A DNA stretch of 64,000 nucleotides from Chloropicon primus. Taxonomy: Eukaryota; Chlorophyta; Chloropicophyceae; Chloropicales; Chloropicaceae. Numbering within the stretch: the stretch's first letter is position 1; every line of letters starts with the position of its first letter. A program made the translations under genes and the position numbers. Of the stretch, positions 10,251 to 19,856 are shown one piece after another. Location: the NCBI GenBank assembly GCA_023205875.1, contig CP060757.1, positions 62,001 through 126,000 of the forward strand, written 5' to 3'. Under the pieces are notes generated by a model that made no database searches, had not been told where the DNA came from, and saw only the letters and a program-made list of their open reading frames with translations.

Positions 10251-12173
10251 ATGGCGGCGGAAGCGAGCACGAGCGGTCAGGGACCGGGAGAGATGAACAC
10301 CGGAACCACCGAGCGGAGGGCTTCTGGGGGATCTGACGCTGCCAAGTTTAACGAACAAAAGTTTTGGCTCAACGCTTTCACAGACAGGGTGGCCAACATA
10401 TACGCCAGGTCGGACTGTATCTGCCTGTGCGACGTGTTCGGGGACCACGACAAGCGCCTGGTGGTCGTGGATGCTTCCCAGAAGAAGCTCAAGCTATGGA
10501 AAGGGACCACCCTTGAGGCCGAGTTGAAGCTGGTGGACAACCCAGTGGCTCTGTGCTCGGTGTATGGGGACAACTCGAAGAAGAGGATCCCGGCGCTGTG
10601 CGTCGCGGCAGGGCCGCACATTTACATCTACAGGAACCTCAGGGCGTACTACAAGTTCACCTTGCCGGACTTGGCGTTCTCTGACAAGGAGAAGCAGGTT
10701 TGGGAGGGACTCGCGGAGGCCAAGCTGTCCATAGAGCAAGCCTGTGACCAGCTGGTAGTCTTGAGGGAGGAGGATCCCCAAGGCGGGAACCTTTCTCAGA
10801 GGTCCAACCAGCTGATTGCCATGTCACTGAGCGCCGGGCGGGACGACATGCAGAGCTTCGTGGCCAAGGCCAAGGGCGTGGGGATACACGAGCAGACGGC
10901 CATCACTTGCATCTGCTCGATACCAAAGAGCGTGGAGGACGAGGGCAGCCAGGAGAGCCTCTTGGTGGGAACGGAGAACGGCAAGCTTCACGTGATCGAC
11001 CCGGTGAAGAATTTCGAGATCGTTCACACGATTGACTTGCCCTCGGCCCCGGTGCAGCTGGCGGCCACTGGAGCGATCAACGTGGAGTACAAGGTCGTGG
11101 TCTTGGGAAGGGACGCCAAGGTCTACAACGTCGTGGATGGCCAGCTCACGTCCCACGTCCTTGACCTCCACACGAGCCCCATTGCCATCATCTGCTCCAG
11201 CAAGTTCATGGCCGTGGGCTGCATGAACAAGACCATCTACTTCTACAACCTCGCGGGCGGCTTGGTGCACAATATTTATCTGCCGGATCACTTGACCTGC
11301 ATGGAGAGCTTCTCGACGGAGCACTACTCGAACATGATCACCGTGGGCCTGAAGAACGGGGAGATCAGAATGTACAACGAGATCTTGCTCTGCTCGGTGA
11401 TCAAGCTCAAGGAGCCCATCCGGGCGCTCAAGTTCGGCCGCTTTGGCCGCGAGGACAACACTCTCGTGGTCACCACCAGCAGCGGTTCCCTGGACATCAA
11501 GATCTTGGCCCGTGCGGCCAAGCTCAAGCCTTCCGCGGCCACCTCCAAGCTCCTGCAGGAGCAGGTCCCGGAGCAGGACGTGCCCCTGAACATCCCGAAG
11601 AAGACCCGTGTGTACGTCGAGCAGACCAAGAGGGAGAGGGAAAAAGCGAGCGAGATGCACAAGGGGTTCCAGAGGGACTTGTGCAAGCTGAGGCTCTCGA
11701 CTGCCAGGGCCTACGTCAAGTCGATCACCTCGGGCCAGGGGCCGATCTGGTCGTCCAGCGAGGCCAGCATCATCACGAACGCGAGCATCTTTGGACTCGG
11801 GCCGGACTTCAAGCTGGAATTCACGCTGGAGAACAATGGAATGAAGGCTCTTCATGACTTGCGCGCGACGATCACCTTCAAGTCCAAAGGGATCAAGCTC
11901 GAAAGAAGCCAGTTCAACATCAGCACGCTCTTGCCTAGCGTGCAATACTCTTTCCTCACCAACCTCAGGTGCACCTCCAGCGTGGGCACGGAGGAGCAGC
12001 AACTCAAAGTCCTCATCAGCAGGCAGGAGAGCTGCGTGCCCATTCTCAGCGCTATTGTCAAGCTCCCCGTGGTGGACCAGGAGGAGCAGGACCAGGAGCC
12101 TTTCCAGCAGGCTGACTTTGGTGCCTCGCACCACGGCATGGACTCCAAGGCCGATATGCTTGTCATGGGCTAG
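10251..12173 (+). CDS. BBS1: Bardet-Biedl syndrome 1 protein (BBSome subunit)
   Basis: Single exon, 640 residues from the ATG at 10251 (human BBS1 is 593). The N-terminal propeller begins FWLNAFTDRVANIYARSDCI and HDKRLVVVDASQKKLKLWKG and continues through PHIYIYRNLRAYYKFTLPDL, KSVEDEGSQESLLVGTENGK and NKTIYFYNLAGGL, all typical of BBS1. A helical insert (KKTRVYVEQTKREREKASEM) and a C-terminal beta-sandwich GAE-type domain follow. BBS1 is the BBSome subunit that engages ARL6/BBS3 and cargo for removal of membrane proteins from cilia. Its presence means the organism makes, or recently made, flagella; PF20 at 47 kb agrees. The gene converges with the next one; their stop codons are 97 bp apart. 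Confidence 0.93.
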   Translation: MAAEASTSGQGPGEMNTGTTERRASGGSDAAKFNEQKFWLNAFTDRVANIYARSDCICLCDVFGDHDKRLVVVDASQKKLKLWKGTTLEAELKLVDNPVALCSVYGDNSKKRIPALCVAAGPHIYIYRNLRAYYKFTLPDLAFSDKEKQVWEGLAEAKLSIEQACDQLVVLREEDPQGGNLSQRSNQLIAMSLSAGRDDMQSFVAKAKGVGIHEQTAITCICSIPKSVEDEGSQESLLVGTENGKLHVIDPVKNFEIVHTIDLPSAPVQLAATGAINVEYKVVVLGRDAKVYNVVDGQLTSHVLDLHTSPIAIICSSKFMAVGCMNKTIYFYNLAGGLVHNIYLPDHLTCMESFSTEHYSNMITVGLKNGEIRMYNEILLCSVIKLKEPIRALKFGRFGREDNTLVVTTSSGSLDIKILARAAKLKPSAATSKLLQEQVPEQDVPLNIPKKTRVYVEQTKREREKASEMHKGFQRDLCKLRLSTARAYVKSITSGQGPIWSSSEASIITNASIFGLGPDFKLEFTLENNGMKALHDLRATITFKSKGIKLERSQFNISTLLPSVQYSFLTNLRCTSSVGTEEQQLKVLISRQESCVPILSAIVKLPVVDQEEQDQEPFQQADFGASHHGMDSKADMLVMG

Positions 12174-12270
12174 GCTAGGCTAGGCCTGTCTACACCATCA
12201 GTAAAGGGAATTGTTTTTTAAGACACGAAAACCATTATTATTTCTTTTTCAGCGCATCCAGTCTTGGCAC

Positions 12271-13286
12271 CTAGACCAGAGGGAGCGTCGTCGCCATTTC
12301 GTGCAGTCTCTTGCCCAGCACGGCCGCGCTGAGGGACAGCAGGGTCAGAAGGAAGGTGCGGCTGAATGCTTTGGCCACGACCGTCAACGGGCGCGGACCC
12401 CTTCCCGGAGAGAACAGCCCTCCCCCGCCCAAGTCCTCGAAGTGGAACTCGTCATCCAGAATCCCAACGCCCTCTTTCCTGGCCACGGCCTCGTTGTCCA
12501 GTATAACGTACACCATGCTGGCTTGGGCGGCAAGATAGAATATGAGCGATGACCCCGTCCACAGCAAGGTCTCGATCGGCGATGACGCGCGGGCGAGGAA
12601 GATGTCGCTGAGGGTGACACCCGCGCCGTGCGCGTAACCCATGAAGCAGCTTAAGCAGAGGGTCCTCTTTGCGCTGCGAGAAAAGTCGGCGGCAGCCTGG
12701 GTGACCGGAAGAGGCAAAAGCAAGACAGACTCGCAGATTGTCATCAACTGATGGGCGGGGGGGGCTCTTGGAATGATTGGGGACCGCGGCGTTCCCCGCT
12801 CTCGCGCCGCGCGCAGCTTACCTTCCAGAGAATCACAGATTGGAACAGCGTCATCGCCGCGTTAAGTTGCGAGCCTCCCGCATGGGAGTTTGGAGGGAGG
12901 AGGGTGCAGAACACGAACACGAAAAACCCTGCGGCGCTCATCGCCTTCCACAAGAAAACTTGCCAAGAGAGAGAGAGTCAGCTAACGCACGAGCGTGTCC
13001 ATTGATTGATTGCGCCACGACGAGGCCACTCACCTGGTGCCATGAATGGGAACTTCTTGTGAAGGGTGTAGTCCGACCGCCTTTCTTCTTGGTGGGCCGT
13101 CCGAGCCCTCCGCGGCGAGGGGGCGTCATCGCCGCGGAGGGCTCTCGATGACTCGCCAACTCGTCGCCCCATCGTCCTCCAAGCGGCGGTGGGTGCGGCG
13201 GCGCGACGGGGTCTCCCTCGCGGCCCAGTGGAGGCCTGATTCCGTCCAACTCGTCTCGTCCCCGCCCCCTCGAGGCTTGGGCTCAT
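12271..13286 (-). CDS. Predicted plastid membrane protein of unknown family, 3 exons
   Basis: Exons 13286-13034, 12958-12822 and 12747-12271 (minus strand) with 75 and 74 bp introns (phases 1 and 0) give 288 residues. Residues 1-75 are rich in Arg, Ala, Ser, Pro and Thr and nearly free of acids, like a transit peptide. The mature protein has about five hydrophobic segments: FLWKAMSAAGFFVFVFCTLL, AAMTLFQSVILWKLMTICES, LCLSCFMGYAHGAGVTLSDI, LLWTGSSLIFYLAAQASMVY and FLLTLLSLSAAVLGKRL. An acidic Gly-rich loop (DDEFHFEDLGGGG) lies before the last. I do not recognise a named family. The start is the first in-frame ATG after the amine oxidase gene, which ends 110 bp upstream on the same strand. Confidence 0.68.
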
Positions 13287-13396
13287 CCCCTCGTAACGCG
13301 TCCCTCGTAACGCTTCCCTCCTCTGCCGGTAGCTGCTGGCGATAAAATTGGCGGGAAGGGACAAGAGACAAAAAGCAAAAGGGTGTTGAGTTTTTT

Positions 13397-15624
13397 TTAA
13401 AGACCAAGAAGGGTTTCGTTGCTGACGTGCGTCCCGCCGAGGCTGGTCGCGCAGTTCACGGTGGACACCTGCTGGAAGCCCTCGACGCTGATGATGTTGG
13501 CGAGCGGCGCCGTACCCGTTGCGCCCGCCGATGCCGAAGCGCTGCTCGGCGCCGTTGTAGTTCTCGCCCGTTACCCTTTGCGGGTTCGCGTCCGACGACG
13601 GCGAGCAGCTTCCTCCGGTTACCGATCTTCCATCTTGGACCCTCACCTCACCGGGAAGGGGGAGGGCCTCCGGAGCAGCACTTGCTCATGGTGCTCCGGT
13701 CTTCCGGGAGGTCGATGCCTGGGTTGCAGCTGAGGAAGGAGTCGGGCACGAGCATGAAGCCGGTGCTTTCACAAGGCATGACAGGAAAGTCCTCCGGCCT
13801 TGGGATGTGGCAAACGCCAAAGCTGTGGAACAGGACAATATCTGTGTCGACAATGCTCTTGCCGCCGTCCTTGGTCCATTCTGGCAGGCCTTCCCCCTGC
13901 CCCTTGGACTGGACCGTGTACTCTCCCGCGGGAAAGAACTGCCCGTCGGTGTGACGAGTCACCCAAAGCGACTTTGTGGCGAAGGCGCCGCGCCTCGAGA
14001 CCGCCGAGGACGGGTGCGTGAGGAGCAATGGCTGTGCTTGGCAGACAAGCTTGTACCCTATTGGCTTGTGACTCACTGGATTCACTTTGGACGGATTGAA
14101 AATCCTCCAAGTCCTCGCCAAGCTCGGTTCGACCTCTCGTTGCCCTTCTCGCTCGGTCTCCAGCAAGGTGGCGGCCGCCCCGAAAGCGTTACCGAACGGG
14201 TTCGTTGACTCGTCCAATGGTAACGCTTTCACGTCCACCTCGGCGACAGAGTTCTTGTGGCCTCCCACCGCCATGTCCAGCCTCGCGCAAAACATGTGTT
14301 GGTGGACCTGAGCATTCACGGACGGCGCGACGAGCGTTCCGTGATCCGGCCGGGCATCAGTGTAGTTCGTCGAAAGCATCCCCGTGAGCTTTATTTCCAT
14401 CGCGATGGATCCGTCCTGCTTCAGGTAATAGTACACGCAATACTCGTAGTTCACGACCGTGACAATGAACGAGATCACGAGCTTCCTCGATCTTCTCGAC
14501 TGGTTGTGGCCCGTTCTGTACTCTACGTGTTTCCACAAGAGGCCGTCGTCCTCCTCGTGGAGACACACAACCTTCTTCACCGTGTACGGCTCCCCTTTGC
14601 TATCGCTTAATGTGGCATCAAGATAGTGAATTTCTCCCAAGCAGTCGCAGCCAAGGCCAAGGGAGTTGGCGCAAAAACCGAGACCATAATCACCAACGTC
14701 AAATGCACACTTCCTCTGGAAGGGTTCCTTGGGATCCCCGTACGGGACCGCCATTTCCACCAAAGACAGTCTCCACAAGACGAGCTCTCCGGCGAACTTG
14801 ACGTTGTGAAGAACGAGGCCTTCTCTGTGGTTGAACCCCAGCCTGAGCGTCCACTTGTCCCAAGCCACCTCGTGGCCCTTGACTTTGAAGGAGACGCCGT
14901 CCGGCTGCACGATTTCCAGGGGCTTGAGAGCGTTCTCTCGGACCGAGGAGAGGCTTCCCGGGACTCTGTTCCCGCTCAAGAGGCTGGGGTGGTAGTTGTA
15001 CGGCTGCGAAGGGATCTTCGACTTCCCTGCGCTTTCCTCCCGGTGGATGTGAACGACCTCGCCAGCGTTCAGGTCCACCACCGGGAGAAAATCCAGGGGC
15101 TTGGCGTACGCGTTGTCGTACTCGCTCGCGCGCAGGTAGAGAAAGGTCTGCACGAGTCGCTTGGAGGTGTCGAAGGGCTCCGAGCCCGTGCAGTGGATGC
15201 TCCACGGGTCGCATTGGAGAGAACTCGCGTCCGCCCTATACCTGTCTTCCATCAGGATGGCCTTGACCTTTGGGTCCCTCTTGACGATCTCCTCGGCCAG
15301 CAGGCAGTCATCGGGCGTGAGCAGGGGCTGGTGGGAACCCAGCTCGCGCCTCTCCAAAATCCTTCCCGGCCCCCCGCCATCCGTCAGAACCTTGGCGCAA
15401 AAACTTCTCCCTTCGCGGGGCAACTGGTACGTCACCGCGATGACGCGAGGTGGGGCGGGCCCCCCGTTCTCGTACTCGATGAGCGACTCCTTGGGTGGCT
15501 CCACCACGTCAATGACATTGAACCGGATGAGCCCCTCCGAGGAAGCGGTCCCTTCCCTGACAGCCCTCGTTGCGACCACCACCTCCTCCTCCCTCAACGG
15601 ATCAAGCGGATGCGACGACCCCAT
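13397..15624 (-). CDS. Copper-containing amine oxidase, 2 exons
   Basis: Exons 15624-13652 and 13541-13397 (minus strand) are joined across a 110 bp intron, phase 2; the acceptor could be 3 bp earlier. The product is 705 residues, usual for the family. The topaquinone precursor tyrosine is in VTVVNYEYCVYYY (consensus T-X-X-N-Y-D/E). Copper ligands are the HxH of NAQVHQHMFCARLD and the third His of VCHIPRPEDFPVMP. The enzyme oxidises primary amines to aldehydes with H2O2 and NH3. No signal peptide is visible; the last residues LLGL are not a standard PTS1, so location is open. The N-terminus GSSHPLDPLREEEVVVATRA is the normal CAO start. It is divergent from the CBM20 gene. Confidence 0.94.
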
Positions 15625-16091
15625 CACGATGCCGTAACGTAACGCCTGAGCAGCGAGGTACAAGAGAGAGAAGGAGAAGGGAGAGGAGAGAGAAGCCCTT
15701 CCCCCTTTGGTCAGGAAGCGCGAGCGGAAAGAAAACGCGAGAAGAGTGAAATAATGTCAATGATATCCCCTCTCCTGGTCCAGTCCCCCCCTCGTGACGC
15801 TCCCCCTCGGCCGCTATCGTACAAGAGAGAGGAAACCCTGCACCCCTTTTCCTTTCCATGGGATCAGGGGACCTTTAGCTTGGAAAAAAGATCTCGAACG
15901 TGAGGCGTAGGAAGCAAGGAGGACGAGAGCGAGAGCGAGGAGTGCGCTAACGGGAGGAGGGGGTCGAGAGGGAGACGGGCGTCGTGGTCATAGAAGCATC
16001 GTCTTGCGATCTTTCGTTTGAGTGTGGCCTCGAAGGGAACGGCGCGGATTCTTTCCATTCACGTGAGAGAGAGAGAGAGAGGGAAGAGAGG
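15625..16091. promoter_or_regulatory. Divergent promoter region, amine oxidase / CBM20 gene
   Basis: 467 bp between divergent starts. A GA tract at 16065-16090 leads directly into the CBM20 ATG. No other structured site was seen. Confidence 0.45.
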
Positions 16092-17174
16092 ATGAGCAGC
16101 GGGTTGGCGAGGTCATGGCGGGGGAGGGGAGGAGCGCGGAGGAGTGTGCAGGCACCTGTGGTGGTGGCGGTGTCCTCCTCAAGGCGGAAGGCGTTGAGGT
16201 GCAAGGCCAGGGCGGAGGCGGAGGAGCAGGAGGGGAACGAGGGGCCGGCAAGTGCGTTTCAGAGAGCCATGAAGGTGGCCATGTCGAGGGGGGAGGCGAA
16301 CAACCGTAACGGCAGCGTCGGCACCGGGAGGTCGAGCGAGGCCTCGAGCAGCGCGAGCCGGCGCCGCCAAGCGCCTTCCCTTCCGAAGGCCATGGGGGGA
16401 GGAGGCCACGAGAGGAAGAGGAGCAGCGCGAAGATGGCGTTGTCTCGGCTGAGGAGCGAGGGGGGAGGCCTCTCGCTGTTTCAGGCGAGAAAGAAGAGCG
16501 CCAAGGTGAAGTTCCAGGTGCAGTACAGGACGGAGATGGGACAGACCGTGCGAGTGGTGGGGTCGAGTCCGGAGCTTGGCGCCTGGGACGTGGCAAAGGC
16601 CCCGCAGCTCAAGTGGCAGTCCTCGGACGGCCTCTGGGCCTGCGACGTGAGCCTGCCTTGCGGGCAGATCTACGAGTACAAGTACGTCGTGTGCAACGGC
16701 GACGGCGTGGCCTTGCAGTGGCAGCAAGGGAACAACGCCCTCCTGGCGGTGGGAATCAGGGACGCGCTCGCCATCGCCAGCTCGGGGGGCGAGGTCTCCC
16801 TGGAGGTCCTGGACAGGTGGAGCGGCCCGGAGGGGTCCACCGTGCTGATCAAGAAGGGTGACCAGGTGGTCAAGGAGACGACGAGGGAGCACAGGCTCAC
16901 GTCCTGGATCAGGGACGTGGAGGACCAGTTGGAGCAAGGCAGCGTTCAAGTGAAGGAGCTGCAGTTGGAGCTCGCTTCGGCCAAGCAGGAGCTCATGCAG
17001 ACCAGGCAGGAGGTCGTTCAAGCGAAGGAAGAGAGCCAGAAGCTCAAGGAAATCGCGCTTCAGTCCAACGAGAAGTACCTCGTCGCCCTCAAAGAGAAGG
17101 AGAAGGCGCTGAGGCAAAAAGAGCTCGTCTTGAGGCAGTTGCAGCTCGACAGGTTCGACGACGACGAGTCCTAA
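16092..17174 (+). CDS. Plastid starch-binding (CBM20) coiled-coil protein, SAGA-like
   Basis: Single exon, 360 residues from the ATG at 16092. The first ~130 residues are basic and Ser/Ala-rich (ARSWRGRGGARRSVQAP and on), a plastid transit peptide plus linker. A CBM20 domain follows at roughly 138-225. Its parts are VKFQVQYRTEMGQTVRVVGS, SPELGAWDVAKAPQLKW with the two starch-contacting Trp, GQIYEYKYVV and LQWQQGNNALLAV. Residues 250-350 are a long coiled coil rich in Glu, Lys and Gln. CBM20 followed by coiled coil matches, in short form, the SAGA1/SAGA2 pyrenoid starch proteins of Chlamydomonas; plant PTST proteins carry CBM48 instead. A role in starch-granule or pyrenoid organisation is inferred. 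No clear C-terminal Rubisco-binding motif is seen. Confidence 0.8.
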   Translation: MSSGLARSWRGRGGARRSVQAPVVVAVSSSRRKALRCKARAEAEEQEGNEGPASAFQRAMKVAMSRGEANNRNGSVGTGRSSEASSSASRRRQAPSLPKAMGGGGHERKRSSAKMALSRLRSEGGGLSLFQARKKSAKVKFQVQYRTEMGQTVRVVGSSPELGAWDVAKAPQLKWQSSDGLWACDVSLPCGQIYEYKYVVCNGDGVALQWQQGNNALLAVGIRDALAIASSGGEVSLEVLDRWSGPEGSTVLIKKGDQVVKETTREHRLTSWIRDVEDQLEQGSVQVKELQLELASAKQELMQTRQEVVQAKEESQKLKEIALQSNEKYLVALKEKEKALRQKELVLRQLQLDRFDDDES

Positions 17175-17286
17175 GCCAAGCCAAGGGCGTCATTTTCCCC
17201 CCAATCAAGTAATTATCATCCACTAAACAAGTCTTTGGCATTCATTCTTTTCGTGCTGCCCCCCTTCCCCTTGCCCTCGTCCCCTT

Positions 17287-17637
17287 CTACATCACCACTT
17301 CCTCCTGGTTCAGCGTCCCCTCCTGCAGGATTTCCTCGCGCCAAACCCTAAAGAGGAGTTGAAAACGCGAGTGAGAATTAACGCCCGGGCACGTCGCACG
17401 ACAAGGGAGAGGGAAGGTGTTGTTGTCGAGGACTTTGCGCACGGACGGGGACGGCGAAGGGGAGGAGGTGTTGAAAGAACGGAAGCGCATCTCAAGGGCT
17501 TTCGATTGATACCTCGGCTGAAGGTTTTGGCAAAGAGGAGGAGTGGCTCTCCCTTTGAGACGACAGGCGTTACAGGAGGTTTGTTTCGTGAGTTGTTGGC
17601 TCGGTTGACGAAGAGCAAGAGGAAGGCAAGTCTTCAA
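17287..17637 (-). CDS. Doubtful small minus-strand ORF
   Basis: A 116-codon frame in the otherwise unassigned 509 bp between the CBM20 gene and the HARE-HTH gene. Its end, FRVWREEILQEGTLNQEEVV, looks more like real protein than the rest. It is preceded by a possible acceptor (CTCCTCTTTAG) at about 17353, so it might be the last exon of a small spliced gene on the minus strand. No family is recognised and the upstream part is low quality. If it is not a gene, the region is simply 3' and promoter sequence. Confidence 0.2.
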   Translation of the reverse strand: MKTCLPLALRQPSQQLTKQTSCNACRLKGRATPPLCQNLQPRYQSKALEMRFRSFNTSSPSPSPSVRKVLDNNTFPLPCRATCPGVNSHSRFQLLFRVWREEILQEGTLNQEEVVM

Positions 17638-17683
17638 AGGAACGCGTCGAGCTGTGCAGTGCTTTGCGGTGCTTTATTTCATC

Positions 17684-18490
17684 ATGAGGCGTCCCACGAG
17701 ACAGAAATGCAAAAGAAGCACCAGGTCGACGGCGGCCATGATAACCCTGGCGACGGCCGCCGCAGGTGACGACGAGGGAGGGTTGCCCCCAGGCGTCATC
17801 GCCATGGACATGGGCGGAAAGTCTGTGGAGAGCTTCGTGATGGGCTTCACGACTATCACCGAAGAAGTGAGTGACAGTGAGGAGGATAGTGGTGGTGAGG
17901 GTTCGTCCTTCCAACCTGGGTCAGAGCCGGAGTCAGCGCAGGTGCCGAAAAACAACGCACGTCCTTTCAAGATTCGCAATGGAAAGAGAACGCTTCGGGA
18001 TTCCATCTATTGCGTTCTTCAAGATGCTGCGGGGGAGAGCCTGCGCGTCAAAGAGATCCATGCACGGATCCTGGCCAAAAAATTGTATGTGTTCAGACGG
18101 AAAGATGGCTCTGTTTCTACTGATGATGAGAAAATGCGGATGTGTGTAAGTGCTGCTTGTTCAGAGTGCCCTCTCTTTGCTCGCGTTGCCCTGGGAATAT
18201 ATGCCATTGACAAGGAATACTTGAATGGGCCCACCACTCATCATGCTGTCAGGCCCTCACCGCTGAAGGATGCCATCTATCACGTTCTTCAAGATGCGGG
18301 AGGGAGCTTGCACTACCATGAGATCCAGGCCAAGATCCAGGCCAAGAAGTTGTTTGTGTTCAGGCGGAAAGATGGTACTGTTCATACTGATCCGAAGGTA
18401 ATGCAGAAGAGGGTCGGGACTGCTTGTACACAGAGCCCCCGCTTTGTTCGCACTGCATGTGGAACATATGCATTGCCAAAGAATACTTGA
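17684..18490 (+). CDS. Protein with two tandem HARE-HTH-like winged-helix domains
   Basis: Single exon, 268 residues from the ATG at 17684. A basic start (RRPTRQKCKRSTR) and an acidic linker (TEEVSDSEEDSGGEG) precede two similar modules, about residues 104-180 and 196-266. Module 1 begins TLRDSIYCVLQDAAGESLRV and module 2 PLKDAIYHVLQDAGGSLHYH. Both continue KEIHARILAKKLYVFRRKDG or its like, then a Val/Cys-rich helix and an F(A/V)R(V/T)A.GTYA strand. This is the HARE-HTH pattern (helix, HYREI-type recognition unit, RFVRVGRGTYGL-type wing) of ASXL and HB1 proteins, bacterial RNA polymerase delta and restriction systems. The domain is proposed to read modified DNA or assist transcription. The two halves are also alike at DNA level, so the duplication is fairly recent. 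Call from pattern only. Confidence 0.65.
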   Translation: MRRPTRQKCKRSTRSTAAMITLATAAAGDDEGGLPPGVIAMDMGGKSVESFVMGFTTITEEVSDSEEDSGGEGSSFQPGSEPESAQVPKNNARPFKIRNGKRTLRDSIYCVLQDAAGESLRVKEIHARILAKKLYVFRRKDGSVSTDDEKMRMCVSAACSECPLFARVALGIYAIDKEYLNGPTTHHAVRPSPLKDAIYHVLQDAGGSLHYHEIQAKIQAKKLFVFRRKDGTVHTDPKVMQKRVGTACTQSPRFVRTACGTYALPKNT

Positions 18491-18984
18491 ATGGATTCAC
18501 AACGACCCATCCATCTGCGCAGAGCAAACCCACAAAGTGAAGACGAAGACGGGATGAACGACGTAATGTAACGGATGGACAGAGGGGTGATGGATGAATG
18601 AATGAATGAATGAATGAATGCAAGGCGGTATGGCTGGTTGTCCGCCTCGGCGCTGTCGGTCTCATGCAAAGAGACTCTCTAGGTTTTATTCTGTAATGGT
18701 CTTTTCTTATCATCATCATCATCATCATCACCACCACCACCACGTTCACGTTCATGATTCCCTTCCTCCTTGGAAGAAAGAATCTTCTCCGCCTCCTCCC
18801 TCAGCTCCATCCAATCAAAGTCTGAATCGTGGTACTCACTCGCGAGGTTGCCCTTCCTCCCTCCATCGTAACCGCTTCTGCTCGTGTACCTCTCCCCATC
18901 CTCCTGGGCTGAGAGCTCCACAGAGGCCAAGCTCCGGCGGCCACCCGAGGAAGAGAGAGAGGGAGAGAGAGAAGGAGAGGCACG
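18491..18984. other. Intergenic region with microsatellites
   Basis: 494 bp without a gene. It holds a GAAT tandem repeat at about 18594-18620 and a (CAT)n/(CAC)n tract at about 18709-18742. A GA-rich leader ends close to the NUP50-like ATG. One minus-strand frame crosses it but shows no family signal. Confidence 0.45.
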
Positions 18985-19710
18985 ATGAACGGCGGTGGTT
19001 TGGTGAACGGAGGGGTCGACAAGCGACGGGGAGAGCTCAAGGGTCACATGGTGAACCTCAACAAGTCTTTCCTTTCCTGGGTGGAAGCCCAAGTGACCAC
19101 GGACAAGCCGAAACTCTTGTCCAACGGGTTGAGGGACTACCTCGATCATGCAGGAAGCCTGGAGAAGGAGTACGAGGACGTGATCACGGCGGCGCCGGTG
19201 ACGAGTCCGAGCGTTCCGCAGTTCAGCTTCGGCCACAAGTTCCCGACTCCTGCGGCGTCTCCTCCTCCAGCTGCTGCTGCTGCCAAGCCCAAAGTGGCGA
19301 AGAAGGAGGAGGCGAGCGGGGACGATGAGAACACGGTGTTCGAGTCCAAGTCCAAGGTGTTCAGGCGGGTGGAAGGGGATTGGAAGGACATGGGCATCGG
19401 GAACCTTTCGGTGGTGAAGCCGGAGAGCGGGAAGGCATTCGTGTGCTTCAGGAATATATCCACTGGGAAGATCTTTTTGCGGGCAGGACTGTACAAGGAC
19501 ATGAAAATCACGGTGCAGAAGAAGCAGGCAACCATCGTGTTGTTTCCTGCAAAGGAGAAGGAGCCGCCGATGCCGGATCAGGCTGGGAGCCCCGCGCCCG
19601 TGAGCAAGGAGGAAGACTCGGAGGGCAAGCCCGTGACCTTCTCGTTCCGTTTCGGAAAGGTGGAGACCGTCATGAAGTTCAAGGAGGCTTGCGAGAACAA
19701 CGCGTCGTGA
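18985..19710 (+). CDS. NUP50: NUP50-like nucleoporin with RanBP1-type domain
   Basis: Single exon, 241 residues from the ATG at 18985. The N-terminal part LKGHMVNLNKSFLSWVEAQV then GLRDYLDHAGSLEKEYEDV matches the helical NUP50 segment. A linker with one FG-like site (FSFGHKF) and an Ala/Pro/Lys tract follows. Residues 105-240 are a Ran-binding PH-like domain: VFESKSKVFRRVEGDWKDMG, IGNLSVVKPESGKAFVCFRN, TGKIFLRAGLYKDMKITVQK, ending FSFRFGKVETVMKFKEACEN. NUP50/Nup2 sits on the nuclear side of the pore and helps importin-alpha cargo release with RanGTP. The gene faces NUP98-96 tail to tail, with 146 bp between stops. A free RanBP1 is less likely because of the N-terminal region. Confidence 0.85.
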   Translation: MNGGGLVNGGVDKRRGELKGHMVNLNKSFLSWVEAQVTTDKPKLLSNGLRDYLDHAGSLEKEYEDVITAAPVTSPSVPQFSFGHKFPTPAASPPPAAAAAKPKVAKKEEASGDDENTVFESKSKVFRRVEGDWKDMGIGNLSVVKPESGKAFVCFRNISTGKIFLRAGLYKDMKITVQKKQATIVLFPAKEKEPPMPDQAGSPAPVSKEEDSEGKPVTFSFRFGKVETVMKFKEACENNAS

Positions 19711-19856
19711 AGGAAGAAAGTAATTATGCACTCGCTTGAGGCTAATAGCTAAAAGCTAATAAGCAGCGGTGGCGCTACTACTGCCAGCACCTCTGTCTCG
19801 TCGTTGAGAAACTTTTCTTCGTGTATTATAATGGATTAAATGGATGGATTTTCATC

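Noticed and set aside
10824-12134. 436-codon minus-strand ORF opposite BBS1
   Set aside because: Antisense shadow; no family features and the sense frame is BBS1.
12171-12188. GGCTA repeat after the BBS1 stop as a regulatory site
   Set aside because: Only three to four short units in a 97 bp convergent gap; no reason to assign a function.
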